From: an uncultured Prevotellaceae bacterium
GTDB lineage: Bacteria; Bacteroidota; Bacteroidia; Bacteroidales; Bacteroidaceae
Reading direction: 5' to 3'
Assembly: GCA_900316975.1 (NCBI GenBank)
Contig: ONFA01000013.1
Coordinates: 1-64,000 of the forward strand
DNA: 64,000 nucleotides
Shown here in pieces: positions 42,403-51,765 of the stretch (its first letter is position 1; every line of letters starts with the position of its first letter). The position numbers were made by a program, and so were the translations under genes. The notes below the pieces were generated by a model. That model did no database searches. It was not told the origin of the DNA and saw nothing but the letters and a program-made list of their open reading frames with translations.

Positions 42403-44363
42403 TCCAGGTCGCAGAGCCAGTCGGCGCTGCTGGCATCGGTGGGCATGCGCCAGTCGCCACGGGGTGAGAGGCTGACTGAGCCGACCTTGGGGCCGTCGGG
42501 CAGACAACTCCGCTTGAACTGCTGGGTGAAGAAGCGGCGGCAGAAGGTGCGGAGCCACTTCTGGATGGTCTCTTCGGTGTAGGTGCCAACTTCCATGCCG
42601 AGTTCGGTACTTTCGTTGTAGGTCTGTCTGATGAAGGCTTGCTCGGCCAGATAGAGAATCTTGGCAGGACGGAAGCCGAGGCGCAGGAAGTGATAGAGAA
42701 AGAAGTCGTGGAGTTCGTAGGGACCTACGAGGTCTTCGGTCTTTTGTGTGATGTTGCCGTTTTCATCGGCAGGGATGAGCTCGGGCGAAATCGGGGTTTC
42801 GATGATGTCGAGCAGGGTTGTTTTCGATGCCTCATCCACACTGGTGAGGGCAACCCACTTGACGAGGTGCTTGACCAGTGTCTTGGGAATGGAGCAGTTG
42901 ACGCCATAATTGGACATGTGGTCGGCATTGTAGGTGCACCATCCGAGGGCCAGTTCGGAGAGGTCGCCTGTGCCGACGACGAAGCCGTTGCATTGGTTGG
43001 CTACATCCATGAGAATCTGGGTACGCTCTCGGGCTTGACTGTTCTCATAAGTCACATCGTGGTTGTCGGGGTCGTGGCCGATGTCTTTGAAATGTTGGAT
43101 GCAAGCATCTTTGATGCTGATTTCCTTGATGGTGATATCAAGCGATTGCATCAGAGAGATGGCATTTGTGTAGGTACGGTCTGTCGTACCGAAACCAGGC
43201 ATTGTGATACCGATGACCTCTTTGCGTGGGCGTCGGAGCAAGTCCATCGTCTTGACACATACGAGCAAGGCGAGAGTTGAATCGAGTCCACCGCTGATGC
43301 CCACTACGATGCTGCGAGCATTCGTGTGTACAATGCGTTTGGCAAGTGCAGAGGTCTGTATGGAGAAGATTTCTTCACATCGCTCATTAAGTGCCGCGCC
43401 ACTGGGCACGAAGGGGTGTGGATTGACCCAACGGGTCAGTTCGAAATCGTAAGCGGGATTAACCGTTTGGCATTGGATGTCGGTTCGGTCATTTTTATCG
43501 GTCTGTCGGATGTTCTCGCTAAAGGTGGTGTTATGACGGCGTTCATTGAGAAGTCGTTCTGTGTCAATCTCGCTGATGACCATTTGTTCTTCAAGGCAGA
43601 AACGTTTGCTACGGGCAATGAGGGCACCGTTTTCGTAGATGAGGGCATTGCCGGCAAATACAACATCTTGGGTGGATTCGCCAAAGCCGCAGGAACTATA
43701 GACATAACCAACAATGCAACGTGCGCTCTGTTGGCTGATGAGGGAAAGCAGGTACTGGTTCTTGCCGATAAGTTCATTGGAAGCACTTAGGTTGAAGATG
43801 ATTTCTGCCCCCTTTAGTGCCAGTTCGCTGCTGGGTGGAACGGGTGCCCACAGGTCTTCACAGATTTCGATGCCGAAACATGTCTTCTGCGTGTGGAAAA
43901 GCAGATTGCGTCCGAAGGGAACCATTTGCGCACAGAGGTGAACCTGTGTGTCGTTGGTGGCTGCCGATGGAGCAAACCAACGCTGTTCATAGAACTCTTT
44001 ATAGTTTGGTAAGTAGGTCTTGGGCACGACACCCAAAATCTTGCCCCCTTGTACCACAATGGCGCAGTTCATGAGTTGAGAACCAACCATGACAGGCATG
44101 CCGACAATGGAGATAATCTGCAAGGAGCGGGTGAAGTCAAGTAATTTGTAAAGGCTTTCTTCACACTTCTCGAGCAGAAGTTGTTGCCCGAAAAGGTCTT
44201 GACAAGTGTATCCGCTAATGCACAATTCTGGGAATGTGATGATTTCAACACCCTTGCCTTCAGCCTGTATGATGAGGCTTTCGATTTGCTGGATGTTGTA
44301 CGAACAGTCAGCAACCTTCAATGAAGGGATGGCTGATGCGACTTTTACATAACCGTAATTCAT
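42399..44363 (-). CDS. nadE: Glutamine-dependent NAD+ synthetase
   Basis: This 654-residue enzyme amidates nicotinic acid adenine dinucleotide to NAD+. The N-terminal nitrilase-type glutaminase domain has its triad E46 (ITFPELCIS), K115 (VVPKTYLPNY) and C168 (GIEICEDLW). It supplies ammonia through a tunnel to the C-terminal synthetase domain, which carries the PP-loop VGISGGLDSTLAL, GTGDLSELALGW and the conserved SNYGVNCSIPKTL. It starts 26 bases after the GH2 stop, so it is probably the last gene of the mltG-GH43-GH2-nadE run and ends in the long inverted repeat. Confidence 0.96.
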   Translation of the reverse strand: MNYGYVKVASAIPSLKVADCSYNIQQIESLIIQAEGKGVEIITFPELCISGYTCQDLFGQQLLLEKCEESLYKLLDFTRSLQIISIVGMPVMVGSQLMNCAIVVQGGKILGVVPKTYLPNYKEFYEQRWFAPSAATNDTQVHLCAQMVPFGRNLLFHTQKTCFGIEICEDLWAPVPPSSELALKGAEIIFNLSASNELIGKNQYLLSLISQQSARCIVGYVYSSCGFGESTQDVVFAGNALIYENGALIARSKRFCLEEQMVISEIDTERLLNERRHNTTFSENIRQTDKNDRTDIQCQTVNPAYDFELTRWVNPHPFVPSGAALNERCEEIFSIQTSALAKRIVHTNARSIVVGISGGLDSTLALLVCVKTMDLLRRPRKEVIGITMPGFGTTDRTYTNAISLMQSLDITIKEISIKDACIQHFKDIGHDPDNHDVTYENSQARERTQILMDVANQCNGFVVGTGDLSELALGWCTYNADHMSNYGVNCSIPKTLVKHLVKWVALTSVDEASKTTLLDIIETPISPELIPADENGNITQKTEDLVGPYELHDFFLYHFLRLGFRPAKILYLAEQAFIRQTYNESTELGMEVGTYTEETIQKWLRTFCRRFFTQQFKRSCLPDGPKVGSVSLSPRGDWRMPTDASSADWLCDLE

Positions 44364-44389
44364 CTTTTTATCTGTAATTTTACAATTTA

Positions 44390-46960
44390 CTATTTACTAT
44401 TGACTATGATGGTGGCAGGCTTCAAACCTTTGCTTGTCACATTAACAGTGGCAGCACCTCGTTTCCCGTTGTTTTGGATGCCGATGACGAGTTGTCCGTG
44501 GAACGCTTTCATCGTGGGCTTCGTGAAGACCTCTGTGCTGGTGGCATCTCCATTGCAGATTCCCTTGAAGTGTGCAGTACCAGTGACACTCACATTGATC
44601 GGATTACAAGCGTCGGGCACAAGATTGCCAGCCTTGTCGAGAATGTTGACAGTGATGAAAGTCATGTCCTCGCCATCTGCTTTGAGAGGTTTGATGTCTG
44701 CACCGAGGTCACCGGTCAACTGGATTCGAGAGGCTGCCCCTGCAGTTCTGACTGTTTCGGCACCGACTTCTTTGCCATTCTCGTCATACACCACCACTTT
44801 GATTTCGCCTGGTTCATATTTCACATTGTTCCAGCGTAGACGGTAGCGGTCAATGGCAGGATCGTTGACATCCAAGATTTTGTCTTCCTTGCCCGAACCT
44901 TTCTTCACTTCCGTCTTCTTGGATATCTTGCCCTGTGACTTTCCGTTAACGAAAAGTTCGGCACTGGGGTAATTTGTGTAACAATAGACGGGCGTCACTT
45001 CTCCTTCACGACCGGGAAATGTCCAATGGGGCAGAAGATGAATGGTCTTTTCATCTTTGTTCCAACGGGAACGATAGAGGTAATACCTGTCTTTGGGAAG
45101 ACCTGCAAGGTCGAAGATGCCGAAGTAGGAAGAACGACTGGGCCAATATTCGTCGTATGGTGTGGGCTCGCCCAAATAGTCGAAGCCCGTCCACACAAAT
45201 TCACCAATCACCCAGGGGAATTCATCTTGAAGGAGCCAGTCTTCTTCAGGGATGTTTGACCACCAGCAGGCTTCCATATCGTAACTGGAGCATTGACCAT
45301 CATCGTATGCCTTGTTTTCGGTGTGCTGAACAGGGAACTTATATACTCCGCGTGAGGAAATGGTTGATGCTGTTTCGCTGCCCAATATGAATCCGTGACG
45401 CAATTTTTCGTATGCTGCATGGTATCTTTGGGTACGGTAGTTGATGCCCGGAATGTCAAGCACTTGCGCAAAGCCGGAGGAGATGGCATTGTCGATGCGG
45501 TCCATGCCTGATGTGACGGGACGGGTCTTGTCAAGGCTATGAACGAGGTCCTGCATCTCACGTGTCATGCGGTTACCCTCCTTGGCTCCCTGTTCTGAAA
45601 TCTCATTGCCGATGGACCACATCACGATGGAAGGGTGGAGACGATGGGCAAGGACAAGGTTCTGGAGATCGCGTCGCCACCAATCCTTGTAAAAGCGACT
45701 ATAGCCGCACATGTCGAAACTCTCAGCCATCACCATCATGCCGAGTGAGTCATAGACTTCCATCTGCATCTGTGAGGGTATGTTGTGAGAGGTACGGATG
45801 GCGTCACATCCCATACTCTTCAGCAGTTCCACCTGACGAATGAGGGCGGCCTTGTTGACGGCTGAACCGATCATGCCGAGGTCATGATGCAGGCAGACTC
45901 CCTTGATTTTACGAGTTTCTCCATTCAGCATGAAACCACCATCTGCATTCACCTCGATAGTTCTGATACCGTACTTCACGGTCTTTGTGTCGAGCACCTT
46001 TCCCTTGCCGCCATCTGCAATGATGCTAACCGTAAGGTCATAAAGCTGTGGGTGTTCTGGTGACCAGCATTTCACATCTTTCAATGTCAGTTCTGCTGTG
46101 GCATTGGCACATGCTGGTGCATCGACGTCCACGATGTTCATCTTTATGGCCTTGCCATGTGAATACAAGCGAGTGTACTTAGGGAAAATGGGTTTCACAT
46201 CAATTGTCTGGCCATGTGTGGAGAAACGTACCACGCAATTTGCGTTGTAGTCACTCTCGATGTCTGCAGAAAGAATGATGGTGGCAGCATTCTCTGCCCA
46301 TCTCCATTCTTTGGTTTCTACATTCATGCCCCAATCCCGGAAGTGAGACGTTCCCGTCTGAATCAGCGTGACAGGACGGTAGAGACCAGCTCCGGGATAC
46401 CAGCGGCTGCTTTCTTCTACGTTCTGGAGGTGCACCGCTAATGTGTTGGGCGAACCATCCTTGTTTACAAAAGGCGTGACATCAATATTGAATGGTGTAT
46501 ATCCATATTTCCATTCACCAACTTTCTTTCCATTCACATACACGACCGGTTCTGCCATCGCTCCGTCGAAGTTGAGAACAACATGCTGACTTTCTTTGTC
46601 CACTTTGAAAGTGGTGCGATACCAGCCTTCTCCAATCCAAGGGAGAGCGCCTGAACGTCCTGTTTTCTCTGTAGCTTGCTTCTCGCCATTCTGTTCGATA
46701 GCAACAGTCTGTTTGTCTATCTCTTTGTCGAAGGGTCCGTTGATAGCCCAGTCATGAGGGACTTGTACGGTTTGCCAGTTTCTGTCATTGAAACCGACCA
46801 ATGATGGTGCTATCGTGTTCATAGTGGCATATTTCTCGCCACGCGAGAACTTCCAGCCATCACGCAGCACCGTTTCTGTCCGTTGTGCTGAAACGGTAAG
46901 AGCTGTGGCAGTCATTCCTAACCACAGTAGGCTTTTGAGTTTGTTACGATAAATAGTCAT
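44390..46960 (-). CDS. Secreted glycoside hydrolase family 2 enzyme (beta-galactosidase-like)
   Basis: This 856-residue protein has a signal peptide (cleavage near residue 25, VSAQ). A GH2 sugar-binding domain follows (VQVPHDWAINGPF; EGWYRTTFKV), then an immunoglobulin-like domain and a TIM barrel. The barrel has the acid/base in VMWSIGNEISEQG and the nucleophile in GFILGSETASTISS. C-terminal beta domains end in VNVTSKGLKP. Substrate could be beta-galactoside, beta-glucuronide or another beta-linked unit; sequence alone does not decide. It starts 18 bases after the multidomain GH43 gene, so both should act on the same plant glycan in the periplasm. Confidence 0.93.
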   Translation of the reverse strand: MTIYRNKLKSLLWLGMTATALTVSAQRTETVLRDGWKFSRGEKYATMNTIAPSLVGFNDRNWQTVQVPHDWAINGPFDKEIDKQTVAIEQNGEKQATEKTGRSGALPWIGEGWYRTTFKVDKESQHVVLNFDGAMAEPVVYVNGKKVGEWKYGYTPFNIDVTPFVNKDGSPNTLAVHLQNVEESSRWYPGAGLYRPVTLIQTGTSHFRDWGMNVETKEWRWAENAATIILSADIESDYNANCVVRFSTHGQTIDVKPIFPKYTRLYSHGKAIKMNIVDVDAPACANATAELTLKDVKCWSPEHPQLYDLTVSIIADGGKGKVLDTKTVKYGIRTIEVNADGGFMLNGETRKIKGVCLHHDLGMIGSAVNKAALIRQVELLKSMGCDAIRTSHNIPSQMQMEVYDSLGMMVMAESFDMCGYSRFYKDWWRRDLQNLVLAHRLHPSIVMWSIGNEISEQGAKEGNRMTREMQDLVHSLDKTRPVTSGMDRIDNAISSGFAQVLDIPGINYRTQRYHAAYEKLRHGFILGSETASTISSRGVYKFPVQHTENKAYDDGQCSSYDMEACWWSNIPEEDWLLQDEFPWVIGEFVWTGFDYLGEPTPYDEYWPSRSSYFGIFDLAGLPKDRYYLYRSRWNKDEKTIHLLPHWTFPGREGEVTPVYCYTNYPSAELFVNGKSQGKISKKTEVKKGSGKEDKILDVNDPAIDRYRLRWNNVKYEPGEIKVVVYDENGKEVGAETVRTAGAASRIQLTGDLGADIKPLKADGEDMTFITVNILDKAGNLVPDACNPINVSVTGTAHFKGICNGDATSTEVFTKPTMKAFHGQLVIGIQNNGKRGAATVNVTSKGLKPATIIVNSK

Positions 46961-46978
46961 ATTAGCATAAAATAGGTG

Positions 46979-49846
46979 TTAGTATTTCTGGTAGATTGTA
47001 TAGTCTGTAAGTTTTACCCACGAGGGATTATCACTGTAGGTCGTCTGATAGGCGCCCACCTTTAAGGCCTGAGCTTTTACCGTGAGGGGAGAACCTGGCA
47101 TATTGCTCCATGTCTTGCCGTCTTTGCTGGTTCTGGCGAAGAGTTTGTCACCACGACGTTCAAACTGGATGTGGGTGTCATAGTCATATCCCTTATAGTT
47201 GGGGTACTGCGGGCGTCCGCGTTCACTCAGTACAGTAAGCATATTGCCACAATTATAGAGTGGAAATGCTCCTAATTGGTAATAGGTGTTGCCGTCTGCA
47301 ATGAGAATGCCGCCTTCGTTGTAGCCTTTTACGTTATGGGCAGAAAGTCCTTCCATGTCGGTCACCGTCGTCATTACCACAAAGTCGCCAGCCACCTCTT
47401 TATACACATGGCCTCCATTCTCCAGCGGAGCATCGTTAAAGTTTCCCGATTGTGTGGAGAGTGTGAACGCTGCATTCTTTTCAAAGACAGGCTTCATCTC
47501 TGGCGAGAGGGCGAACTTGCTGTCGGGGTCAATCTCCTCAAAGTCGTCATCACCAAGGGATGGCGTGTCAAAGCGGTTCCCCAATTGATAGGTATGTTCT
47601 ATCTCTTCTGCAGGCATTGCTGAAGGCAAGATGGCCAGAGCATTGAGATAGCCCATGAAGTTGTTGGTTCCGGCACCATCTGCACCAATGACGATATGTC
47701 CTTCGGGGCGAATCATCAAAAAATTATTCTTTTCCTTCAGAAGCTTCCCGTTCAGATAGACACGTTCCATCCATCCGTCGAAAGTGACGACCCAGAACTG
47801 CCATTTGCCTTCACCCTCCTTGATTTCCCTGGGTGCTCCGCTGCTTTCGAAAGAGCCATTGTGGTTGATAAGGCCCGTTGAGGGGTCGGTGCCGAGTCGA
47901 AACTCTGTTGTGGCGAGGTCTGCACGAGAAGAGGAGAGTGATGCTACCGTTGATACAGGACCTACCTTTGTGCTGAGCACCCATGCTGCAATCGTATAAG
48001 GGGAATTATAGCGGTAGGCTGCAGGAAGCGTCCTCTCGCTGACTAACTGTTGGGTACCATTGAAGAAGAGTCCCCATTTGCCCTCTTTCACACGGGCGTG
48101 GATAGGCTTGTTGGCCTTGAAGGTCATGGAGTTGCGGTTGAAGTCTCCTGTGCCAAATTGTACTTCTGTCACGTCGAAGGGTGCTGTTTTCCCTTGGGCC
48201 AAGACATCCACATTGAAATTCATAAGAGCAGCGATGTCAGTCCGCTCACTCGGTTCCACATCCTTCTTGTGCATACCCGGATAGCCGTCATTGCTTTCAG
48301 CCTTCGTTTCGGGCAAGACAGGAGCTTTTGCCCAAACTTTCACGTTCCAGATGGCAGGCATATGCCCGTTCTTCTGGGTGTCAGTGATGCGGATGCGGAT
48401 GTATCGTGCCTTCATGGCTCCCCGGTCTATCATCGGAGAGCCTTGTATGGTATTGTCTGTACGGTCTGCATAGCATGTCCAGCTCTGCCCGTCTATCGAC
48501 GTTTCAATCTTGTACTGATAGAAGAATGTGGCATATTCAAACTGAGTCCACACTTCGTTGAACTTCATCGGTTTCCCAAGGTCAATCTGAATCCATTCGT
48601 CATGCTTCTTGCTGTCCCAATTGCAGCGTCTTGCTTTCCATAGGGTAGCGTTGTTGTCATCTACCGCATATTCAGGCTTGAACCAGTCGTCATAATAGGA
48701 AGAGGCTGTTACCTTCGCCTTATAGGCAAGGTTTCTGTACTTCGATGTGGTCTTGAATAGATAGACGTTCTGTGCGTTATGTGTTGGGATAACGGGAAGA
48801 ATGTTTCCCAGTGCATCAAACTTCAGTTCATCAATACACACCTGCCGGTTGAAGCCATGAATGGACTTCGGGTTATTGTGGCGGTGATAGACGATATAAT
48901 ATTTGCCTTCTATCTCAATGATGGAGTGATGACCTGGGCCATGCACCGTTTCATCTTGATTAGTCGTTAGCAGCTCACCTTTGTATTCAAACGGTCCCAT
49001 GGGGCCAACGTTAGATGTGGCGTACTGTACGCGGTAGGTGTCCGTGTGGCAAGAGCCGGATGAATAGGTGAAGTAATAGATGCCGTCCCTCTTAAACACA
49101 AAGGGAGCTTCGAACACATCCTTCAGCTCTGTGTTAGGAATGAGCCGTTTTTCTGTGAAGAATTCATCTGCGGCGATGGGGAAGGGACGGTTCTCGTTCC
49201 AACGGCGGGCATCCTTCGCAAGATTGTCAGAGAGAGCGCTCAAGTCGAAATCGCCATCCTTGAGCTTGGTGGCACCGCATCCGAACCCATTGTAGATGCC
49301 CCATGTGGTGAAGTAGAGGTATTGGCTCTTGTCATCATCCACAAAGAGTTGTGGGTCGAGGGTGATGACATTGTGGATGTATCGGTCGGGCACCATCACC
49401 GCATCTTCTTTTCCGAGAATGTTGTGCCACGGGCCAATTGGAGAATCACTCTCTCCTATGTTGATGTTGCATGGTTCACAATAGTAATAGCGAAACTTCC
49501 CATTCGGTTGCTGTACCACATCGGGAGCCCATACCACTTCGGTGGTAGGCCAGTTCATCACGATGTTTTTCCAGTTGACAAAGTCCTTGCTCACCCACAC
49601 TTGGGCGGGGCCGTATCCGTTGCCTGTTCCGTCGGTGGTGGCATATAAGTAGTAGGTGTCGCCAAACTTCCTGATGGTAGGGTCGGCGAAATAACCTGGA
49701 ATGAAGGGATTGGCATTTCCTGGTTCATTCCAAGCAGTGCCTGCTACGGGCGATGGTGTGTACTCTCTCTGTCGCTGCTGGGCTGATGCGATGGTCGCAG
49801 CCATCAGCAGTAGCGGTAAAACTAGTCTTTTCATCAATTTTTCCAT
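46979..49846 (-). CDS. Secreted multidomain GH43 enzyme
   Basis: The mature chain of this 955-residue protein follows a signal peptide; M5 (MKRLVLPLLL) may be the real start. Domains in order: a GH43 propeller (about residues 45-340) with catalytic D in GYFADPTIRK, D in TLDPQLFVD and E in VFEAPFVFK; an F5/8-type C (CBM32-like) sandwich (about 375-510, DEWIQIDLGKPMKFNEV); a LamG/concanavalin-like domain (about 600-765, YTIAAWVLS); and a DUF1349-like C-terminal domain (about 800-955). Likely activity is arabinofuranosidase or xylosidase. The carbohydrate-binding modules suggest attachment to insoluble material. It is cotranscribed with the GH2 gene. Confidence 0.9.
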   Translation of the reverse strand: MEKLMKRLVLPLLLMAATIASAQQRQREYTPSPVAGTAWNEPGNANPFIPGYFADPTIRKFGDTYYLYATTDGTGNGYGPAQVWVSKDFVNWKNIVMNWPTTEVVWAPDVVQQPNGKFRYYYCEPCNINIGESDSPIGPWHNILGKEDAVMVPDRYIHNVITLDPQLFVDDDKSQYLYFTTWGIYNGFGCGATKLKDGDFDLSALSDNLAKDARRWNENRPFPIAADEFFTEKRLIPNTELKDVFEAPFVFKRDGIYYFTYSSGSCHTDTYRVQYATSNVGPMGPFEYKGELLTTNQDETVHGPGHHSIIEIEGKYYIVYHRHNNPKSIHGFNRQVCIDELKFDALGNILPVIPTHNAQNVYLFKTTSKYRNLAYKAKVTASSYYDDWFKPEYAVDDNNATLWKARRCNWDSKKHDEWIQIDLGKPMKFNEVWTQFEYATFFYQYKIETSIDGQSWTCYADRTDNTIQGSPMIDRGAMKARYIRIRITDTQKNGHMPAIWNVKVWAKAPVLPETKAESNDGYPGMHKKDVEPSERTDIAALMNFNVDVLAQGKTAPFDVTEVQFGTGDFNRNSMTFKANKPIHARVKEGKWGLFFNGTQQLVSERTLPAAYRYNSPYTIAAWVLSTKVGPVSTVASLSSSRADLATTEFRLGTDPSTGLINHNGSFESSGAPREIKEGEGKWQFWVVTFDGWMERVYLNGKLLKEKNNFLMIRPEGHIVIGADGAGTNNFMGYLNALAILPSAMPAEEIEHTYQLGNRFDTPSLGDDDFEEIDPDSKFALSPEMKPVFEKNAAFTLSTQSGNFNDAPLENGGHVYKEVAGDFVVMTTVTDMEGLSAHNVKGYNEGGILIADGNTYYQLGAFPLYNCGNMLTVLSERGRPQYPNYKGYDYDTHIQFERRGDKLFARTSKDGKTWSNMPGSPLTVKAQALKVGAYQTTYSDNPSWVKLTDYTIYQKY

Positions 49847-49865
49847 ATATGCTAATCTGAATAAA

Positions 49866-49934
49866 AACTCTCAACCCCAAACTCTCAACTCTCAACCCTT
49901 AACTCTTACCCCTCACCCTCAACCCTCAACCCTT
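49866..49934. repeat. Low-complexity CTCAACC tract between mltG and the GH43 gene
   Basis: About seventy bases consist of imperfect repeats of ACTCTCAACCC and shorter variants, pure in A, C and T on the plus strand. It fills the gap between mltG and GH43. No reading frame or promoter is seen in it. Similar word-like tracts occur at other junctions of the window. Confidence 0.8.
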
Positions 49935-49938
49935 CGTC

Positions 49939-50985
49939 TTATCGGCGTATGCCCCTCTCGTTCAGTGCCTTCGTGTAGCGGGCAGCGTTACGCAGATGCT
50001 CTCCATAGGAGACGGCATAGTTGTGAGTGCCCGAAAAGTCTTCTTTTGCACACATATAGATGTAGTCGTTCTTGTCGTGGTTCAGTACCGCATCAATGCC
50101 TGCAATGCTGGGCACACGAATAGGCCCTGGAGGTAAACCTAAGTTGCGGTAGGTGTTGTAAGGAGACTCAACTTTCAAATGTTCGTGCAACACTCTTCGG
50201 ATGGAAAAGTCACCTACAGCAAAAATGACAGTCGGATCGCTTTGCAATGCCATTGGTTTACGCATACGGTTCATGTAGAGTGCTGCAATGGTGGGCTTTT
50301 CGCCGTCGTCAGCGGTTTCGCTATCCACGATGGAAGCCAGTGTGATGACCTTCTCCTTCGTCATCTCCTCGCCGGCATATAGGCTCACTTCTTGTAGCTT
50401 GTTCATACGTTCCTCATTCCAGAATGCAGCGTTCTCCTTTTGCATACGTTCCATCAGTTTGGGAATACTTACGTCCCAGTACACTTCGTATGTGTTGGGG
50501 ATGAACAGACCTGGCAATGTCTCCTTCGTGTAGCCCAAAGCCTTGATGTTTCCCTCATCCTTTAAATATTGCTCAATGCTGGCAGAGTCAAGCATCAGTT
50601 GGTTCGCCAATTTCCCTGCCATCGCATCCATTGTTCGGGTGGAGGGGACAACCAACATGATTGGCTTTTCATGGTGATTGCGTATGTCGCGGATGAGGTT
50701 GAGCATTGTGTGCTGCGGGCTCACCTCGTAGCGTCCTGTACGGATGCGGTCTTTCAGGTTTAGCAGCCCTGCGAACAGATGAAATACTCTCATGCTTTCT
50801 GGGGCTGTCTGACTTTCAATCTTTTGGCTGATGGAATCGACGTTGTCGTCTGCGTCAACATACAAGTAGGTGGTATTCTGGAGTTTGAAACCGCTGTTGT
50901 ACACCCGCCATGCAACTACCATTATCGCTACTGCAAGACTGCATAATACGCCCCAAATCCATTTGGGCATCCCTTTCTTAGTCAT
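49939..50985 (-). CDS. mltG: Endolytic murein transglycosylase MltG (YceG-like)
   Basis: MltG (348 residues) cuts nascent glycan strands and helps set their length. A single N-terminal membrane anchor (about residues 8-28) is followed by a LysM-like subdomain and the YceG catalytic fold. The active glutamate is E223 in LASIVDSETADD, equivalent by alignment to E218 of the E. coli protein. LQSDPTVIFAVG and YNTYRNLGLPPGPI complete the family pattern. It heads the minus-strand run and is transcribed from a palindromic divergent promoter shared with the nitroreductase gene. Confidence 0.94.
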   Translation of the reverse strand: MTKKGMPKWIWGVLCSLAVAIMVVAWRVYNSGFKLQNTTYLYVDADDNVDSISQKIESQTAPESMRVFHLFAGLLNLKDRIRTGRYEVSPQHTMLNLIRDIRNHHEKPIMLVVPSTRTMDAMAGKLANQLMLDSASIEQYLKDEGNIKALGYTKETLPGLFIPNTYEVYWDVSIPKLMERMQKENAAFWNEERMNKLQEVSLYAGEEMTKEKVITLASIVDSETADDGEKPTIAALYMNRMRKPMALQSDPTVIFAVGDFSIRRVLHEHLKVESPYNTYRNLGLPPGPIRVPSIAGIDAVLNHDKNDYIYMCAKEDFSGTHNYAVSYGEHLRNAARYTKALNERGIRR

Positions 50986-51100
50986 ATTTTCTCGTTCTGT
51001 TTGTTTACTTAGTTAAATCGTTTGTTTTTTCACCTGTTTGTGGTAAAAATGTCAATCTAAATGCCTTCTTTTAGGCTCCATGTTCCTATTTATTCTTAAA

Positions 51101-51116
51101 TATCTTTGCAAAGATA
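51101..51116. promoter_or_regulatory. Palindromic divergent promoter, mltG and nitroreductase
   Basis: TATCTTTGCAAAGATA is a perfect 16-base palindrome carrying a TAnnTTTG box on each strand. Leftward transcription would reach mltG after about 115 bases and rightward the nitroreductase after about 85. A second plus-strand box-like sequence (TAACTTTA) is near 51155. Confidence 0.6.
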
Positions 51117-51199
51117 AGAAATATCTCCCGAAAATTCTTCCCGAATGAGGAAAGTTTTATAACTTTACACAAATTTTCAATCATAAAAAGACGAAAACA

Positions 51200-51739
51200 A
51201 TGGAAAATTTCAAGGATTTGGTGCAGAAGCGCCGTAGCATCCGTAAATTTACGGATGAGGAAATCAAGGCCGAGGATTTACAGACGATTCTTCGTGCTGC
51301 TTTGATGTCCCCCACCAGCAAGGGCACCCGTGCTTGGCACTTTGTGGTGGTGGATGACAAGAGTTTGCTCGAGAAGATTTCGTTGTGCCGATCGATGGGC
51401 AGTCAGTTCATCGCAGGTGCGAAAGTGGCTATCGTTGTGCTAGGTGACCGTGAGGTGACCGACGCATGGTGTGAAGATGCTTCCCTCGCTGCTGTCACCA
51501 TGCAGTATCAGGCTGCCGATTTGGGACTTGGTTCCTGCTGGTGTCAGGTGCGTAACCGCTTTATGGAGAATGGCGAGCCTTCCGACAACGTGCTCCGTTT
51601 CTTGCTCCGATACCCCGAGAACCTAACGGCTGAGTGCATCATTGGCATTGGTTATCCAGCCATCGAACGAAAACCCCAGGACGAGGACAGCTTAAAGTGG
51701 GAAAATGTGCATGTGGGACCTTTCCCCGAAGAAAATTGA
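51200..51739 (+). CDS. Nitroreductase family flavoprotein
   Basis: This 179-residue FMN-dependent oxidoreductase has the N-terminal phosphate-binding motif QKRRSIRKFTDEEI, AALMSPTSKGTRAWHFVVV, and the C-terminal IGIGYPAIERKP. Proteins of this size form dimers with FMN at the interface and reduce nitro compounds, quinones or enoates with NAD(P)H. The natural substrate is unknown. It is the first gene of a plus-strand run with a DUF2520 Rossmann protein, kdsC, maf and an Lrp-type regulator. Confidence 0.92.
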   Translation: MENFKDLVQKRRSIRKFTDEEIKAEDLQTILRAALMSPTSKGTRAWHFVVVDDKSLLEKISLCRSMGSQFIAGAKVAIVVLGDREVTDAWCEDASLAAVTMQYQAADLGLGSCWCQVRNRFMENGEPSDNVLRFLLRYPENLTAECIIGIGYPAIERKPQDEDSLKWENVHVGPFPEEN

Positions 51740-51765
51740 GGTATTGGAATATTAAAAATTCTTAT

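Noticed and set aside
50311-50330. MltG thought to lack its catalytic glutamate because the usual VEKET reads VDSET
   Set aside because: Counting along the E. coli protein shows the catalytic residue is the second glutamate (KET), which is kept here as E223.
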